Made by a program: the position numbers and the translations under genes. Below the pieces are notes generated by a model. The model did not search any database. It saw only the letters and a list, made by a program, of their open reading frames with translations, and had not been told where the DNA came from. This document shows, in pieces, positions 15,916 through 21,833 of a stretch of 32,580 bases of DNA; the first letter of the stretch is position 1, and every line of letters starts with the position of its first letter. The DNA comes from a virus: positions 1 to 32,580 of the IMG/VR virus record IMGVR_UViG_3300049893_000921. One strand, given 5' to 3'.

Positions 15916-15989
15916 GCTCCCGTAGCTCAGCCGGATATAGCAACGACCTTCTAAGTCGTGGGCCGCAGGTTCGAGTCCTGCCGGGGCGC
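15916..15989 (+). tRNA. tRNA-Arg (anticodon UCU) with a damaged acceptor stem
   Basis: 74 bases with the anticodon arm ACGACCTTCTAAGTCGT and T arm GCAGG-TTCGAGT-CCTGC that also occur in E. coli argU. It would read AGA/AGG. The D stem has one mismatch (C13-T22). In the acceptor stem pairs 3-7 form (3-70 as U-G), but 1-72 (G-G) and 2-71 (C-C) do not in standard register. A one-base bulge on the 3' side would allow G1-C73 and C2-G72. CCA is not encoded. It may be a functional phage tRNA or a decaying copy of a host gene. Confidence 0.8.
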
Positions 15990-16019
15990 TAATTTTTAAT
16001 AAAAATCGTAGGTGAAAAA

Positions 16020-16457
16020 ATGCCAAGTATTAAAAAATCAGTCATGCTCAACGAGGGAACGCTGAATTACATCAAAGCGCGTGTACGCGACGAATCAGAT
16101 ATTGGCTGGAGCGAGGTTTTAAATGAAGGTTTCAGGGCGCTCAAGTGGCTTTCCAATCAAGCATTGCCAGACCTAACGCCGGAAGAATGGCAATACATCC
16201 TCAACGCGTACAGCGCCTGCATGATGAGCTTCAACCCGCCATATCGCATTGCCAGCGACTTAATGTACAGCGCTGGGGCAGTTAGCATCGAGGAGCTAAC
16301 ACCGGAATATGCTGATCTGGTTAAAAAAATACACGCGATGAGCGAGTTGGAGCAATATGCAATCCAGGATTTTGCAATTAAATTCTTGGCTGGTGGTGAT
16401 AAGTGGAACGGCTGCAAAGATTTTGCAGAAGTTATTGAAAAAATTAAGAGGCTATAA
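16020..16457 (+). CDS. Ribbon-helix-helix-like protein
   Basis: 145 residues from ATG 16020, with AGGTG ribosome site. The N-terminal 45 residues (KKSVMLNEGTLNYIKARVRD, then SEVLNEGFRALKWL) show the strand-helix-helix pattern of Arc/CopG-type DNA-binding domains. The remaining 100 residues are helical (EEWQYILNAYSACMMS, LVKKIHAMSELEQYAIQDFA) and of unknown role, perhaps oligomerisation. It lies 30 bp downstream of the tRNA and upstream of a dyad, so it may regulate its own unit. Confidence 0.6.
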   Translation: MPSIKKSVMLNEGTLNYIKARVRDESDIGWSEVLNEGFRALKWLSNQALPDLTPEEWQYILNAYSACMMSFNPPYRIASDLMYSAGAVSIEELTPEYADLVKKIHAMSELEQYAIQDFAIKFLAGGDKWNGCKDFAEVIEKIKRL

Positions 16458-16501
16458 AACGATGGTTTTTAGAGCAAAAACATCTTAAGAGATATAGTAA
16501 A

Positions 16502-16526
16502 ACGCTTTACGCAGCGCATAAAGTGT
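16502..16526. promoter_or_regulatory. Imperfect dyad, operator candidate
   Basis: ACgCTTTAcGC at 16502-16512 mirrors GCaTAAAGtGT at 16516-16526 with two mismatched pairs. It sits in the 129-bp gap between 16457 and 16587, near AT-rich hexamers (TATTAC, TATACAT), and could control the two-gene unit that ends with the Cro-like protein. Confidence 0.35.
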
Positions 16527-16586
16527 ATTACTATACATCTACTGACTTAGGAAATGGTTCCGAAGCAGAATCCAAGGTGAATCAAA

Positions 16587-16787
16587 ATGACAATTGCAGC
16601 GCAAATCAAAAGCTTCCACGTAGAAAACGAAACTGTAAAAAACTACGATGATTTTACAGCCGAGTGCGAAGAAAAAGCGATTGAAACTGAGCAGGATATG
16701 GATTTAGAAAGCACAACCTACACTTTTGCAGATGGCTCCTGCATTGTTTGGAGCGGATCAAATGTAAGTGCGTATGGATCAAAATGA
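16587..16787 (+). CDS. Small acidic hypothetical protein
   Basis: 66 residues, acidic (DDFTAECEEKAIETEQDMDL) with a C-terminal beta segment (TTYTFADGSCIVWSGSNV). Ribosome site AAGGTG upstream. Its TGA overlaps the ATG of the Cro-like gene (ATGA), implying coupled translation. Family unknown; partners of Cro-like repressors or anti-repressors of this size exist, but nothing identifies it as one. Confidence 0.55.
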   Translation: MTIAAQIKSFHVENETVKNYDDFTAECEEKAIETEQDMDLESTTYTFADGSCIVWSGSNVSAYGSK

Positions 16788-16972
16788 AAACCGAGACGCA
16801 GGCGAAAGCCTGCACTCTTTTAGAGTGGATTGATTTACATTTTGAAGGCAATCAGCGCGCTTTTGCAGCGGCACAGGGCGTACAACCGCCACAGGTTACG
16901 CAGTGGATTCAAAAAGATTTTATTGTGGTTGACGGTCAACTCTACAGCCCACGGCGCGAACTGAAAGCATAA
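16784..16972 (+). CDS. Cro-like DNA-binding protein
   Basis: 62 residues from ATG 16784. The helix-turn-helix is NQRAFAAAQGVQPPQVTQWIQ (helices about 24-43), followed by the short strand pair DFIVVDGQLYSPRREL that is typical of phage Cro proteins. The ATG overlaps the TGA of the upstream small gene. It is the last gene of the rightward unit and converges with SSB. A matching CI-type repressor gene is not visible in the window, which is unusual for a Cro-like protein. Confidence 0.7.
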   Translation: MKTETQAKACTLLEWIDLHFEGNQRAFAAAQGVQPPQVTQWIQKDFIVVDGQLYSPRRELKA

Positions 16973-16989
16973 CAGCGGCGGATTTTTTG

Positions 16990-17012
16990 ATCGAAACATT
17001 TAATTTTTCGAT
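16990..17012. terminator. Weak bidirectional terminator-like hairpin
   Basis: ATCGAAA (16990-16996) pairs with TTTCGAT (17006-17012), with a 9-nt loop, followed by TTT on the plus strand. It lies between the converging Cro-like and SSB genes. The stem is AT-rich, so termination would be weak. Confidence 0.35.
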
Positions 17013-17013
17013 T

Positions 17014-17517
17014 TTAAAAAGGGATGTCGTCGTCAAAACTATCAAATTCTGGTGCTGGCGCTTGATTCCCCGGTGGCCGATTTGTGGCACCAGACGATGG
17101 ATTGACCGAACGGCCAACTGGGCCTGGCGAACCATAATCCCCAGATGAGGATGCACTGCTGGTATCCACATTGCCGCCGCGACCGTCCAACATTTGCATT
17201 TCACTGGCAACAATTTCGGTGGTGAATCGCTCTACGCCCTGCTGATCAGTCCACTTGCGCGTGCGCAGTGAGCCTTCCACGTAAACCTTACTGCCCTTGC
17301 GCAAATACTCGCCCGCAATTTCAGCTAAACGATTAAAAAACACTACCCTGTGCCATTCGGTGCGTTCCTGGGCCTGTCCAGACTGTTTGTCTTTCCAGGC
17401 TTCCGAGGTCGCCACGCTGATGTTGGCAATAGCAGCCCCTGCTGGGGTATAACGCACCTCGGGGTCTTGCCCCAAGTTGCCCACCAAAATTACTTTATTC
17501 ACTCCACGACTTGCCAT
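17014..17517 (-). CDS. ssb: Single-stranded DNA-binding protein
   Basis: 167 residues. OB-fold with the classical SSB sequence [20 protein letters not shown] and [20 protein letters not shown], a G/S/P-rich linker, and the acidic tail [11 protein letters not shown] that docks partner proteins. Protects ssDNA and recruits replication/recombination proteins. Ribosome site GAGGTT upstream; it is last in the leftward early unit, right after the RuvC-like gene. The rightward unit carries a second protein with the same tail. Confidence 0.95.
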   Translation of the reverse strand: MASRGVNKVILVGNLGQDPEVRYTPAGAAIANISVATSEAWKDKQSGQAQERTEWHRVVFFNRLAEIAGEYLRKGSKVYVEGSLRTRKWTDQQGVERFTTEIVASEMQMLDGRGGNVDTSSASSSGDYGSPGPVGRSVNPSSGATNRPPGNQAPAPEFDSFDDDIPF

Positions 17518-17532
17518 TTTTAACCTCGATTT

Positions 17533-17994
17533 TTAAATAATTTTGATCTGATCTAAATGCTTATACAAAAAGCCGAAATACGCTGCGCTTCTCGTATCTG
17601 CGTTTGTCCTGCCTTGCCACCCTGTCACTTTTTTAAATTCTGCTATTGATTCCGTCGATTTCCATTTCGACGATGGCGCAGCAAGAATTAACGGGATTTC
17701 AAAGTGCTCACAAAACTGCTCAACAATTATTTGAGCTGTCTGATTCATCCCGACATTGCAACCCATTCTTCCAAGCTGCGCCATGTTTTTTTTGTTTGCT
17801 CGCTGTCTAAAAACTTGACTGAGTTGTAATACGTTCTCACAGACCACGACTGTATTTTTGTTTTCAGATTTTTCTTTTAAAAACGAAAACAGGTGCGGGT
17901 GATTTAATAACAACAAATCCACAAGTTTTGCTTTTTCATAAATCGCTACACCGTGCGCTCGTGAGTCAGGGTCAATACCAATGGTCACATTCAT
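17533..17994 (-). CDS. RuvC-like Holliday junction resolvase
   Basis: 153 residues. Starts MNVTIGIDPDSRAHGVAIYE, with the first catalytic aspartate at D8, then VVVCENV (E53) and NADTRSAAYFGF (D133), the acidic set of RNase-H-fold resolvases. A poxvirus/phage-type RuvC relative would resolve recombination or replication junctions before packaging. Its ribosome site is AGG, ten bases upstream of ATG. It lies 16 bp upstream of SSB, in the same transcript. Confidence 0.75.
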   Translation of the reverse strand: MNVTIGIDPDSRAHGVAIYEKAKLVDLLLLNHPHLFSFLKEKSENKNTVVVCENVLQLSQVFRQRANKKNMAQLGRMGCNVGMNQTAQIIVEQFCEHFEIPLILAAPSSKWKSTESIAEFKKVTGWQGRTNADTRSAAYFGFLYKHLDQIKII

Positions 17995-18018
17995 TCTTAA
18001 AACCTGTTTTTGTTTATT

Positions 18019-18080
18019 ATATAACCGGCTTTGGGCGATAGGCGGTACATATCGTCAAGTCGGAAAATAAACTGTTAGGC
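18019..18080 (+). repeat. Degenerate attC-like site at the left end of the cassette cluster
   Basis: ATATAAC (18019-18025) and GTTAGGC (18074-18080) form the outer cores; inside, CCGGCTT pairs with AAGTCGG and CGATA with TATCG. Spacing between the inner box and the GTTAGGC core is longer than usual. The TTA of GTTAGGC is also the TAA stop of the 18075-18518 gene on the minus strand. Confidence 0.45.
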
Positions 18081-18518
18081 TGGCGTATTAAACGGAACAT
18101 ATTCCGTGTGCGGCGTATATGGGAAAACTACTGGCACCGCACTCTCGTAACTTGTGTAGTGTGAACCGTTTTCGTCTTCAAACACTTTGCCTTGAATATC
18201 GTAAGCCTTACCGTCAAATCTATCACCGCCTTTAAATACATGGCTACATCGCACGTTTTGGAACATGCCATTTGAAACTTCAACCCATTCATTATCGCTA
18301 CCTGAAAGCGGGGCTAACGGCTCAAACATTGCCAGTTTTTCAAACAACCTAATGCAATGCGGGGCAGAAAATCCACTATGCCCTTGGTCACTGAAAACTC
18401 TCAGTAATTCAATCACGCTTTCCTGAATCCATTTATCGGGGTTTTCATCGCATTCTTCCACTGGTTTATACCCTACTGCTAAAAATTCGCGTTTAGCGTG
18501 TTCAATTAAATTGCTCAT
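18075..18518 (-). CDS. Conserved phage hypothetical protein in cassette 1
   Basis: 147 residues from ATG 18518 (AGGA upstream); starts MSNLIEHAKREFLAVGYKPV and contains NPDKWIQESVIELLRVF and HSGFSAPHCIRLFEKL. It looks like a conserved small phage/plasmid protein of unknown function. Its TAA stop is formed by the attC core GTTAGGC at 18074-18080. The cassette end GCCTAAC (18551-18557) is the reverse complement of its beginning TTAGGC, so the unit has the self-complementary ends of an integron cassette, but with the ORF in antisense orientation. Confidence 0.7.
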   Translation of the reverse strand: MSNLIEHAKREFLAVGYKPVEECDENPDKWIQESVIELLRVFSDQGHSGFSAPHCIRLFEKLAMFEPLAPLSGSDNEWVEVSNGMFQNVRCSHVFKGGDRFDGKAYDIQGKVFEDENGSHYTSYESAVPVVFPYTPHTEYVPFNTPA

Positions 18519-18550
18519 GTTAATATCCTGTTTTGTCGTAATTGAGTTAA

Positions 18551-18610
18551 GCCTAACAAGTCGTTCCAAGCGATAGCCCTTACGGGCTACGCATGAACTC
18601 GGCGTTATAC
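18551..18610 (+). repeat. attC-like recombination site A
   Basis: Outer cores GCCTAAC (18551-18557) and GTTATAC (18604-18610). Next to them TAACAAGTCGTTC and GAACTCGGCGTTA are almost the arms of the aadA attC (TAACAATTCGTTC, TTAACTCAGGCGTTA), with two unpaired bases on one side. The centre is a TAGCCC-ttac-GGGCTA hairpin. 60 bp. Confidence 0.85.
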
Positions 18611-18787
18611 GGCATACTTAGCATCAAATGCAGCCGTTCCAATTCGCTTACATTCTTCCACATAACCCCAAACATATTCGGCTATGGATTCTTTTCCGTA
18701 CATATCATCACCGTATTTTAATGTTTCAAAATCCCATCCTTTTTCTATTGCTCGTCTTGCTATCTTAACCATTTCTTTCTGTTCCAT
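18605..18787 (-). CDS. Small hypothetical protein in cassette 2
   Basis: 60 residues from ATG 18787, chosen because AAGGTGA is correctly spaced; in-frame ATG codons at 18796 and nearby fall inside that ribosome site. Helical and acidic (IARRAIEKGWDFETLKYGDD, AEYVWGYVEECKRIG). Its TAA stop is the TTA of the attC core GTTATAC. Cassette start TTATACGGCAT and end ATGCCGTATAA are perfect inverted copies over 11 bp. Function unknown. Confidence 0.65.
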   Translation of the reverse strand: MEQKEMVKIARRAIEKGWDFETLKYGDDMYGKESIAEYVWGYVEECKRIGTAAFDAKYAV

Positions 18788-18815
18788 AATCATCACCTTT
18801 TTGTTAAAAAATGCC

Positions 18816-18946
18816 GTATAACAAGGCGCTCAAGCACCAGTCGCTACGCTCATTGGACAGTCTTTAAGCCGCGCTTATTTGCATTCGCTTCGCTCATTGT
18901 TGCAAAACGCGCAACTTAAATCCTGCCGCTTAGCTTGGCGTTACAT
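18816..18946 (+). repeat. attC-like recombination site B (long form)
   Basis: GTATAAC (18816-18822) and GTTACAT (18940-18946) as outer cores; inner boxes GGCGCTCAAGC and GCTTAGCTTGGC pair. The 131-bp length, with several internal inverted pieces (GCTACGCTCATTG, GCTTCGCTCATTG), is in the range of long attC sites such as the Vibrio cholerae repeats. Confidence 0.8.
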
Positions 18947-18950
18947 TCAC

Positions 18951-19247
18951 TCATCTAGGGAGCGGTATGAACAGACCATCGTATTTTTCATGTACGTCAA
19001 CACCATCGCGCCCTTCAAGCAGGCTGCTCGCTCGTTCGAGTATTGAATCTGTAAGTTGGCCTTTGTTTGCAAAATTAATGCAATCGTTTAGAAGGTCATT
19101 CAATCCATTTTCAAGCTCTTCTATTCGTTCAGCCGCTTGGGTAAGCATGTGCTTCCCACCGTGATCGCCACCTCTAGCATACTGTCCGTTGGTGTACTGC
19201 TTGCCTTGGTAATGCAGTCTTTGTTTTAAAGTTTTTCTGTCTAACAT
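18951..19247 (-). CDS. Hypothetical phage protein in cassette 3
   Basis: 98 residues from ATG 19247 with GAGGA ribosome site. Basic N-terminus with a glycine-rich stretch (QYTNGQYARGGDHGGKHMLT), then an amphipathic coiled helix (AAERIEELENGLNDLLND) and an acidic end. Looks like other small phage early proteins with a C-terminal dimerising helix. It lies between attC B and attC C, whose cores TTACATT and AATGTAA are complementary. No known function. Confidence 0.65.
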   Translation of the reverse strand: MLDRKTLKQRLHYQGKQYTNGQYARGGDHGGKHMLTQAAERIEELENGLNDLLNDCINFANKGQLTDSILERASSLLEGRDGVDVHEKYDGLFIPLPR

Positions 19248-19270
19248 TTCTAAGTCCTCATGTTTTGTAA

Positions 19271-19356
19271 ATGTAACAAGTCGCTGAAAGGCGACGGAAT
19301 TTACATCGTATTTTTAAAGCAGGCTCATACAGCCGCGCTTTAGCTCTGCGTTACAT
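19271..19356 (+). repeat. attC-like recombination site C
   Basis: ATGTAAC (19271-19277) and GTTACAT (19350-19356), with TAACAAGTCGCTGAAAG at one side and CTTTAGCTCTGCGTTA at the other pairing to a stem; 86 bp. Same orientation as A and B. Confidence 0.8.
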
Positions 19357-19384
19357 GCTGCCTGTGAGAGCGCAGCACTTGGCA

Positions 19385-19687
19385 TTAAAGCGATACAGCT
19401 AAAGATTGCTTAAGCAAGTAACCTTCGAGCGCCCATATTTTTTCGCGGGCATTTTGTCGGGCAATCTTGCGGCCAATTTCTAAATCAAAGTTTTCGGGGC
19501 TTGCGGCTGCGCTTTCACCTGTTACGGTAAAACCGTTGCGCAAAGTTAAGCAGCAAACGGTTAAAGTAGTGCCTTCAAAAACGTGGTACTGCTCACCAGC
19601 AATGGTGTTGTCAATGTGCTGCGGGTTTAATCGCGGTGCGTTTAAACCTTTGTCTTGAATTTCATTTTCAATTGCTTGTTCTGACAT
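19385..19687 (-). CDS. N4 gp49 / Sf6 gp66 family protein in cassette 4
   Basis: 100 residues with the near-complete family core: PRLNPQHIDNTIAGEQYHVF, TTLTVCCLTLRNGFTVTGES, then ASPENFDLEIGRKIARQNA and IWALEGYLLKQSL. The family is widespread in phages with no firm function. Ribosome site AGAGG lies ten bases upstream of ATG 19687. Finding a genuine phage family between two attC-like sites argues that the cassettes carry phage genes and are not unrelated integron cargo. Confidence 0.85.
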   Translation of the reverse strand: MSEQAIENEIQDKGLNAPRLNPQHIDNTIAGEQYHVFEGTTLTVCCLTLRNGFTVTGESAAASPENFDLEIGRKIARQNAREKIWALEGYLLKQSLAVSL

Positions 19688-19728
19688 TTTTTAAACCTCT
19701 CACTTGGTTAAATTAAACCTGCTACAAC

Positions 19729-19802
19729 ATGTAACAAGTCGTTGGTACATCGTTCGCTTTGCTCACTGGACGCCGCAAGCGGCGCACAACTCGGCATTAT
19801 AC
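19729..19802 (+). repeat. attC-like recombination site D
   Basis: ATGTAAC (19729-19735) and ATTATAC (19796-19802); the usual G at the crossover is A here. TAACAAGTCGTTGG and CAACTCGGCATTA pair around a GCCGC-aag-GCGGC hairpin. 74 bp. Its TTA is the stop of the 19797-20087 gene. Confidence 0.75.
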
Positions 19803-20087
19803 ACCAGCCTGAATCCAGCCAAGGCTCATTGACTGGCACATTTTAATAAAAAGCTCTTTTTCCGTTCGACCATATTCTTGATCAAATGGGTAAACTGATC
19901 CGTATACAATACCCCTAGCGTGTACGCTTATTTTCCAATCACCATCGCGGCGAATCTGGCAAACATCTCGGAAAGCCGGAGTTTCTTTGTCATCATCATT
20001 GAATCTGTAATCTACAAATCCAGCAGCAACATTCCCATCGCAGATAATGTCAAACAGTTTTTCGTAGTCTTCAGAAAGGTTGTACAT
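19797..20087 (-). CDS. Hypothetical protein in cassette 5 (right end open)
   Basis: 96 residues from ATG 20087 (GAGGA upstream): acidic N-terminus MYNLSEDYEKLFDIICDGN, beta core (WKISVHARGIVYGSVYPF) and a C-terminal helix ending WIQAGV. Stop codon supplied by attC D. No matching attC with the expected GGTGTATAAC core follows on the right, so the cassette has either lost its end or marks the array boundary. Function unknown. Confidence 0.65.
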   Translation of the reverse strand: MYNLSEDYEKLFDIICDGNVAAGFVDYRFNDDDKETPAFRDVCQIRRDGDWKISVHARGIVYGSVYPFDQEYGRTEKELFIKMCQSMSLGWIQAGV

Positions 20088-20119
20088 TCTTAATTCCTCA
20101 TCTCACTAAAGTTAAGTTT

Positions 20120-20257
20120 TTATAACGGCGTTCTAAAAACAAGCGAAATACTAGCTAGAGCAATCGCAATAATGCACAGCGTTATCACTGTTCCGATTAT
20201 TCGCTCCTCTTTTTTTGACATCAAATAATCGTTAAGACTTTTTTCGTACTCGCTCAT
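20120..20257 (-). CDS. Small single-pass membrane protein
   Basis: 45 residues: charged N-terminus MSEYEKSLNDYLMSKKEERI followed by one hydrophobic helix (IGTVITLCIIAIALASISLV) and FRTPL. ATG 20257 lies in a short gap before the NinB-like gene. Its TAA falls in TTATAAC near GGCGTT, which resembles half of an attC core and could be a relic of the missing end of cassette 5. Membrane role unknown. Confidence 0.55.
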   Translation of the reverse strand: MSEYEKSLNDYLMSKKEERIIGTVITLCIIAIALASISLVFRTPL

Positions 20258-20267
20258 AAATTCACCT

Positions 20268-20744
20268 TTATTTTTCGTTTAGCCATTTAGTCCAAATTTT
20301 TAACATTGCGCCCGTAGGTTTGGGAATTGTTATTTTCCAGAACTGAAAAATAAACTCCTCTACTTTTTTCACAAAATCGCAAAATTCTTTTGTTGACAGC
20401 TCTGTCGTGCTCCTGAATATTTCAATACTGCGCCCTTTCGATTCGATCACCTGTTTAATTAAAAACTTTCTTTTAAAAATTTCGTGCAGAACGTCTTTAG
20501 TGTAAGGCATCTCGCTGTCATCGTCGCACTTGATAACAATGCCTCCGTCTTCTAAGTTTTTTTCTATGTGATAGTACACCCACCCCCACAAAAATCTATT
20601 TTGTAATTCAGTTCTTGCGGGTAGACTCTTTTCGATCTTAACGCAAATCGGCCCGCCATCAAATTTTGTTTGTTGTAAAAATTCAACAACAGCCCCTAAT
20701 TGTTTTTCGTTTTCGATAATCCAGAACTCTCCCTGGGTTAACAT
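20268..20744 (-). CDS. ninB: NinB-like recombination protein
   Basis: 158 residues. The pattern RTELQNRFLWGWVYYHIEKN corresponds to the conserved RSLDQNRKLW segment of lambda NinB, and STTELSTKEFCDFVKKVEEF to its STSRMRVSEF region. NinB (Orf) proteins bind single-stranded DNA and help load recombinase/annealing partners. Its start lies within the preceding gene (7-nt overlap) with an AGGAG site. It sits among replication and recombination genes (O, P, RuvC, SSB), as NinB does in lambdoid phages. Confidence 0.7.
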   Translation of the reverse strand: MLTQGEFWIIENEKQLGAVVEFLQQTKFDGGPICVKIEKSLPARTELQNRFLWGWVYYHIEKNLEDGGIVIKCDDDSEMPYTKDVLHEIFKRKFLIKQVIESKGRSIEIFRSTTELSTKEFCDFVKKVEEFIFQFWKITIPKPTGAMLKIWTKWLNEK

Positions 20745-21031
20745 GCTTCGCGCTCCTGCTGTTCTTGAATTAAAACCCTGAATTTTTCGGCTCCTGCCAT
20801 TCCGTAAAAAACGCCAATTTGTTTATCTGGATCGCGGAACGGCATTTTTTGAGGATTAAACTCTTTTAATTCGTCGTCTTTCAGAATCATGTCGTCCTGC
20901 GCAGAAATTGGAGCGTCAAAATAGCCGCGATATTTTTTATTCCCATCTTCATCAAAATAATATTCAACCGCGATTTTTGATTGCTCGTTTGCCGTGCATA
21001 TTCTGTCATATAGATGCTTTTCGTGTTTCAT
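20738..21031 (-). CDS. Hypothetical protein upstream of NinB
   Basis: 97 residues from ATG 21031 (MKHEKHLYDRICTANEQSKI). The frame extends upstream to a TTG at 21115, but that extension overlaps a credible small ORF. Beta-rich with an acidic centre (YYFDEDGNKKYRGYFDAPIS, DDMILKDDELKEFNPQKM). Ribosome site is weak, so translation is probably coupled to the upstream 40-codon ORF. Function unknown. Confidence 0.6.
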   Translation of the reverse strand: MKHEKHLYDRICTANEQSKIAVEYYFDEDGNKKYRGYFDAPISAQDDMILKDDELKEFNPQKMPFRDPDKQIGVFYGMAGAEKFRVLIQEQQEREAC

Positions 21032-21128
21032 TACTAAGATGCACTGTATTCGTTTTTGTATACCACCCTGTAGGGTAGCCTTGGTTGATTTGATTTTGTT
21101 GATCCTGGCGCACAAGCGGGGCCGTCAT
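21006..21128 (-). CDS. Tiny hypothetical ORF
   Basis: 40 residues from ATG 21128, polar and Q/N-rich (VRQDQQNQINQGYPTGWYTK). It starts just after the stop of the 21136-21357 gene and ends within the next one. There is no strong Shine-Dalgarno. It may be a real small gene or a leader; evidence is position and codon continuity only. Confidence 0.35.
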   Translation of the reverse strand: MTAPLVRQDQQNQINQGYPTGWYTKTNTVHLSNETRKASI

Positions 21129-21135
21129 GGCGTAT

Positions 21136-21357
21136 TCATCGTGTTGATTCTCCGGTTCGTGCGCTCAAAAAATCTGCATCGTCGAAATTTTCAGCGTGTC
21201 GCCACTCCTCGCGTGTCAATCCGTTTTTTTCTAAAAACGAATCAAGCTCGGATTGCAGTTGCGCGATTCCTAGATTTTTTTCGTTTCGCTGATTTGCCCA
21301 ATCCCTTGACTCAATTAAGTCCATTTCTTTTTTTGATATAAATTGACTTGTTTTCAT
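21136..21357 (-). CDS. Small hypothetical protein after P
   Basis: 73 residues, charged, largely helical (KKEMDLIESRDWANQRNEKN, AQLQSELDSFLEKNGLTREE). ATG 21357 overlaps the TGA of the P-like gene (ATGA), so translation is coupled to replication gene expression. No known domain. Confidence 0.6.
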   Translation of the reverse strand: MKTSQFISKKEMDLIESRDWANQRNEKNLGIAQLQSELDSFLEKNGLTREEWRHAENFDDADFLSARTGESTR

Positions 21358-21833
21358 TTAAATATCCCCTTTAGTGCTTTGCATTTTTCTAGCGCAAGTT
21401 CGCGGCGCTTTTCGCGTTCTTCTTTCGTCTCGACTGGAGCCGGTAAAAAAGTTTGATACATTTTCTTGTTGGTGTTTAGTTCGCCAGCGCAACGAAGGAA
21501 AATCATCACGTTTGGCTCTAGGTATTCCTTTTCTCCTTCGCTTGCCAATTTAGTCATGTACCTGATAGCTTCGTCGATCTGCTCGCGGGTGAACTTTCCA
21601 ATTTCTTTCGCATAGGCGCGCTTAGTTAGGTTTACCTCTTTCTCGCTCGGCCAAATCAGGTCGAATTTGTTAGGGTAGAGAGCTTTCAGCAAAACGAACA
21701 AGTACCCGGTGCGATCCCTTTCCTCATCGGTGAAGTTAGAAGCGCGTTGCCCGTTGGTAGTCTGTGATTGCGTCCGTGAGGTCTGCCCTGCGGTCGTGAT
21801 AACTTGGTTTATTGTTTCCGTTATTTTTTGCAT
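21354..21833 (-). CDS. Lambda P-like replication protein (helicase loader)
   Basis: 159 residues. The core LFVLLKALYPNKFDLIWPSE, then IGKFTREQIDEAIRYMTKLA and a proline/cysteine-containing segment LEPNVMIFLRCAGELN corresponds to the C-terminal half of lambda P-type loaders (233 residues), which bring host DnaB to the O-ori complex. The N-terminal 35 residues are Q/T-rich. ATG 21833 gives a 98-nt overlap with the O-like gene; a later alternative start after the O stop (TTG) is possible. Confidence 0.65.
   Translation of the reverse strand: MQKITETINQVITTAGQTSRTQSQTTNGQRASNFTDEERDRTGYLFVLLKALYPNKFDLIWPSEKEVNLTKRAYAKEIGKFTREQIDEAIRYMTKLASEGEKEYLEPNVMIFLRCAGELNTNKKMYQTFLPAPVETKEEREKRRELALEKCKALKGIFK

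Noticed and set aside
15916-15989. attP/attL site of an integrase in the tRNA
   Set aside because: No integrase is present and the whole tRNA rather than a 3' fragment is found; a remnant remains possible but cannot be supported.
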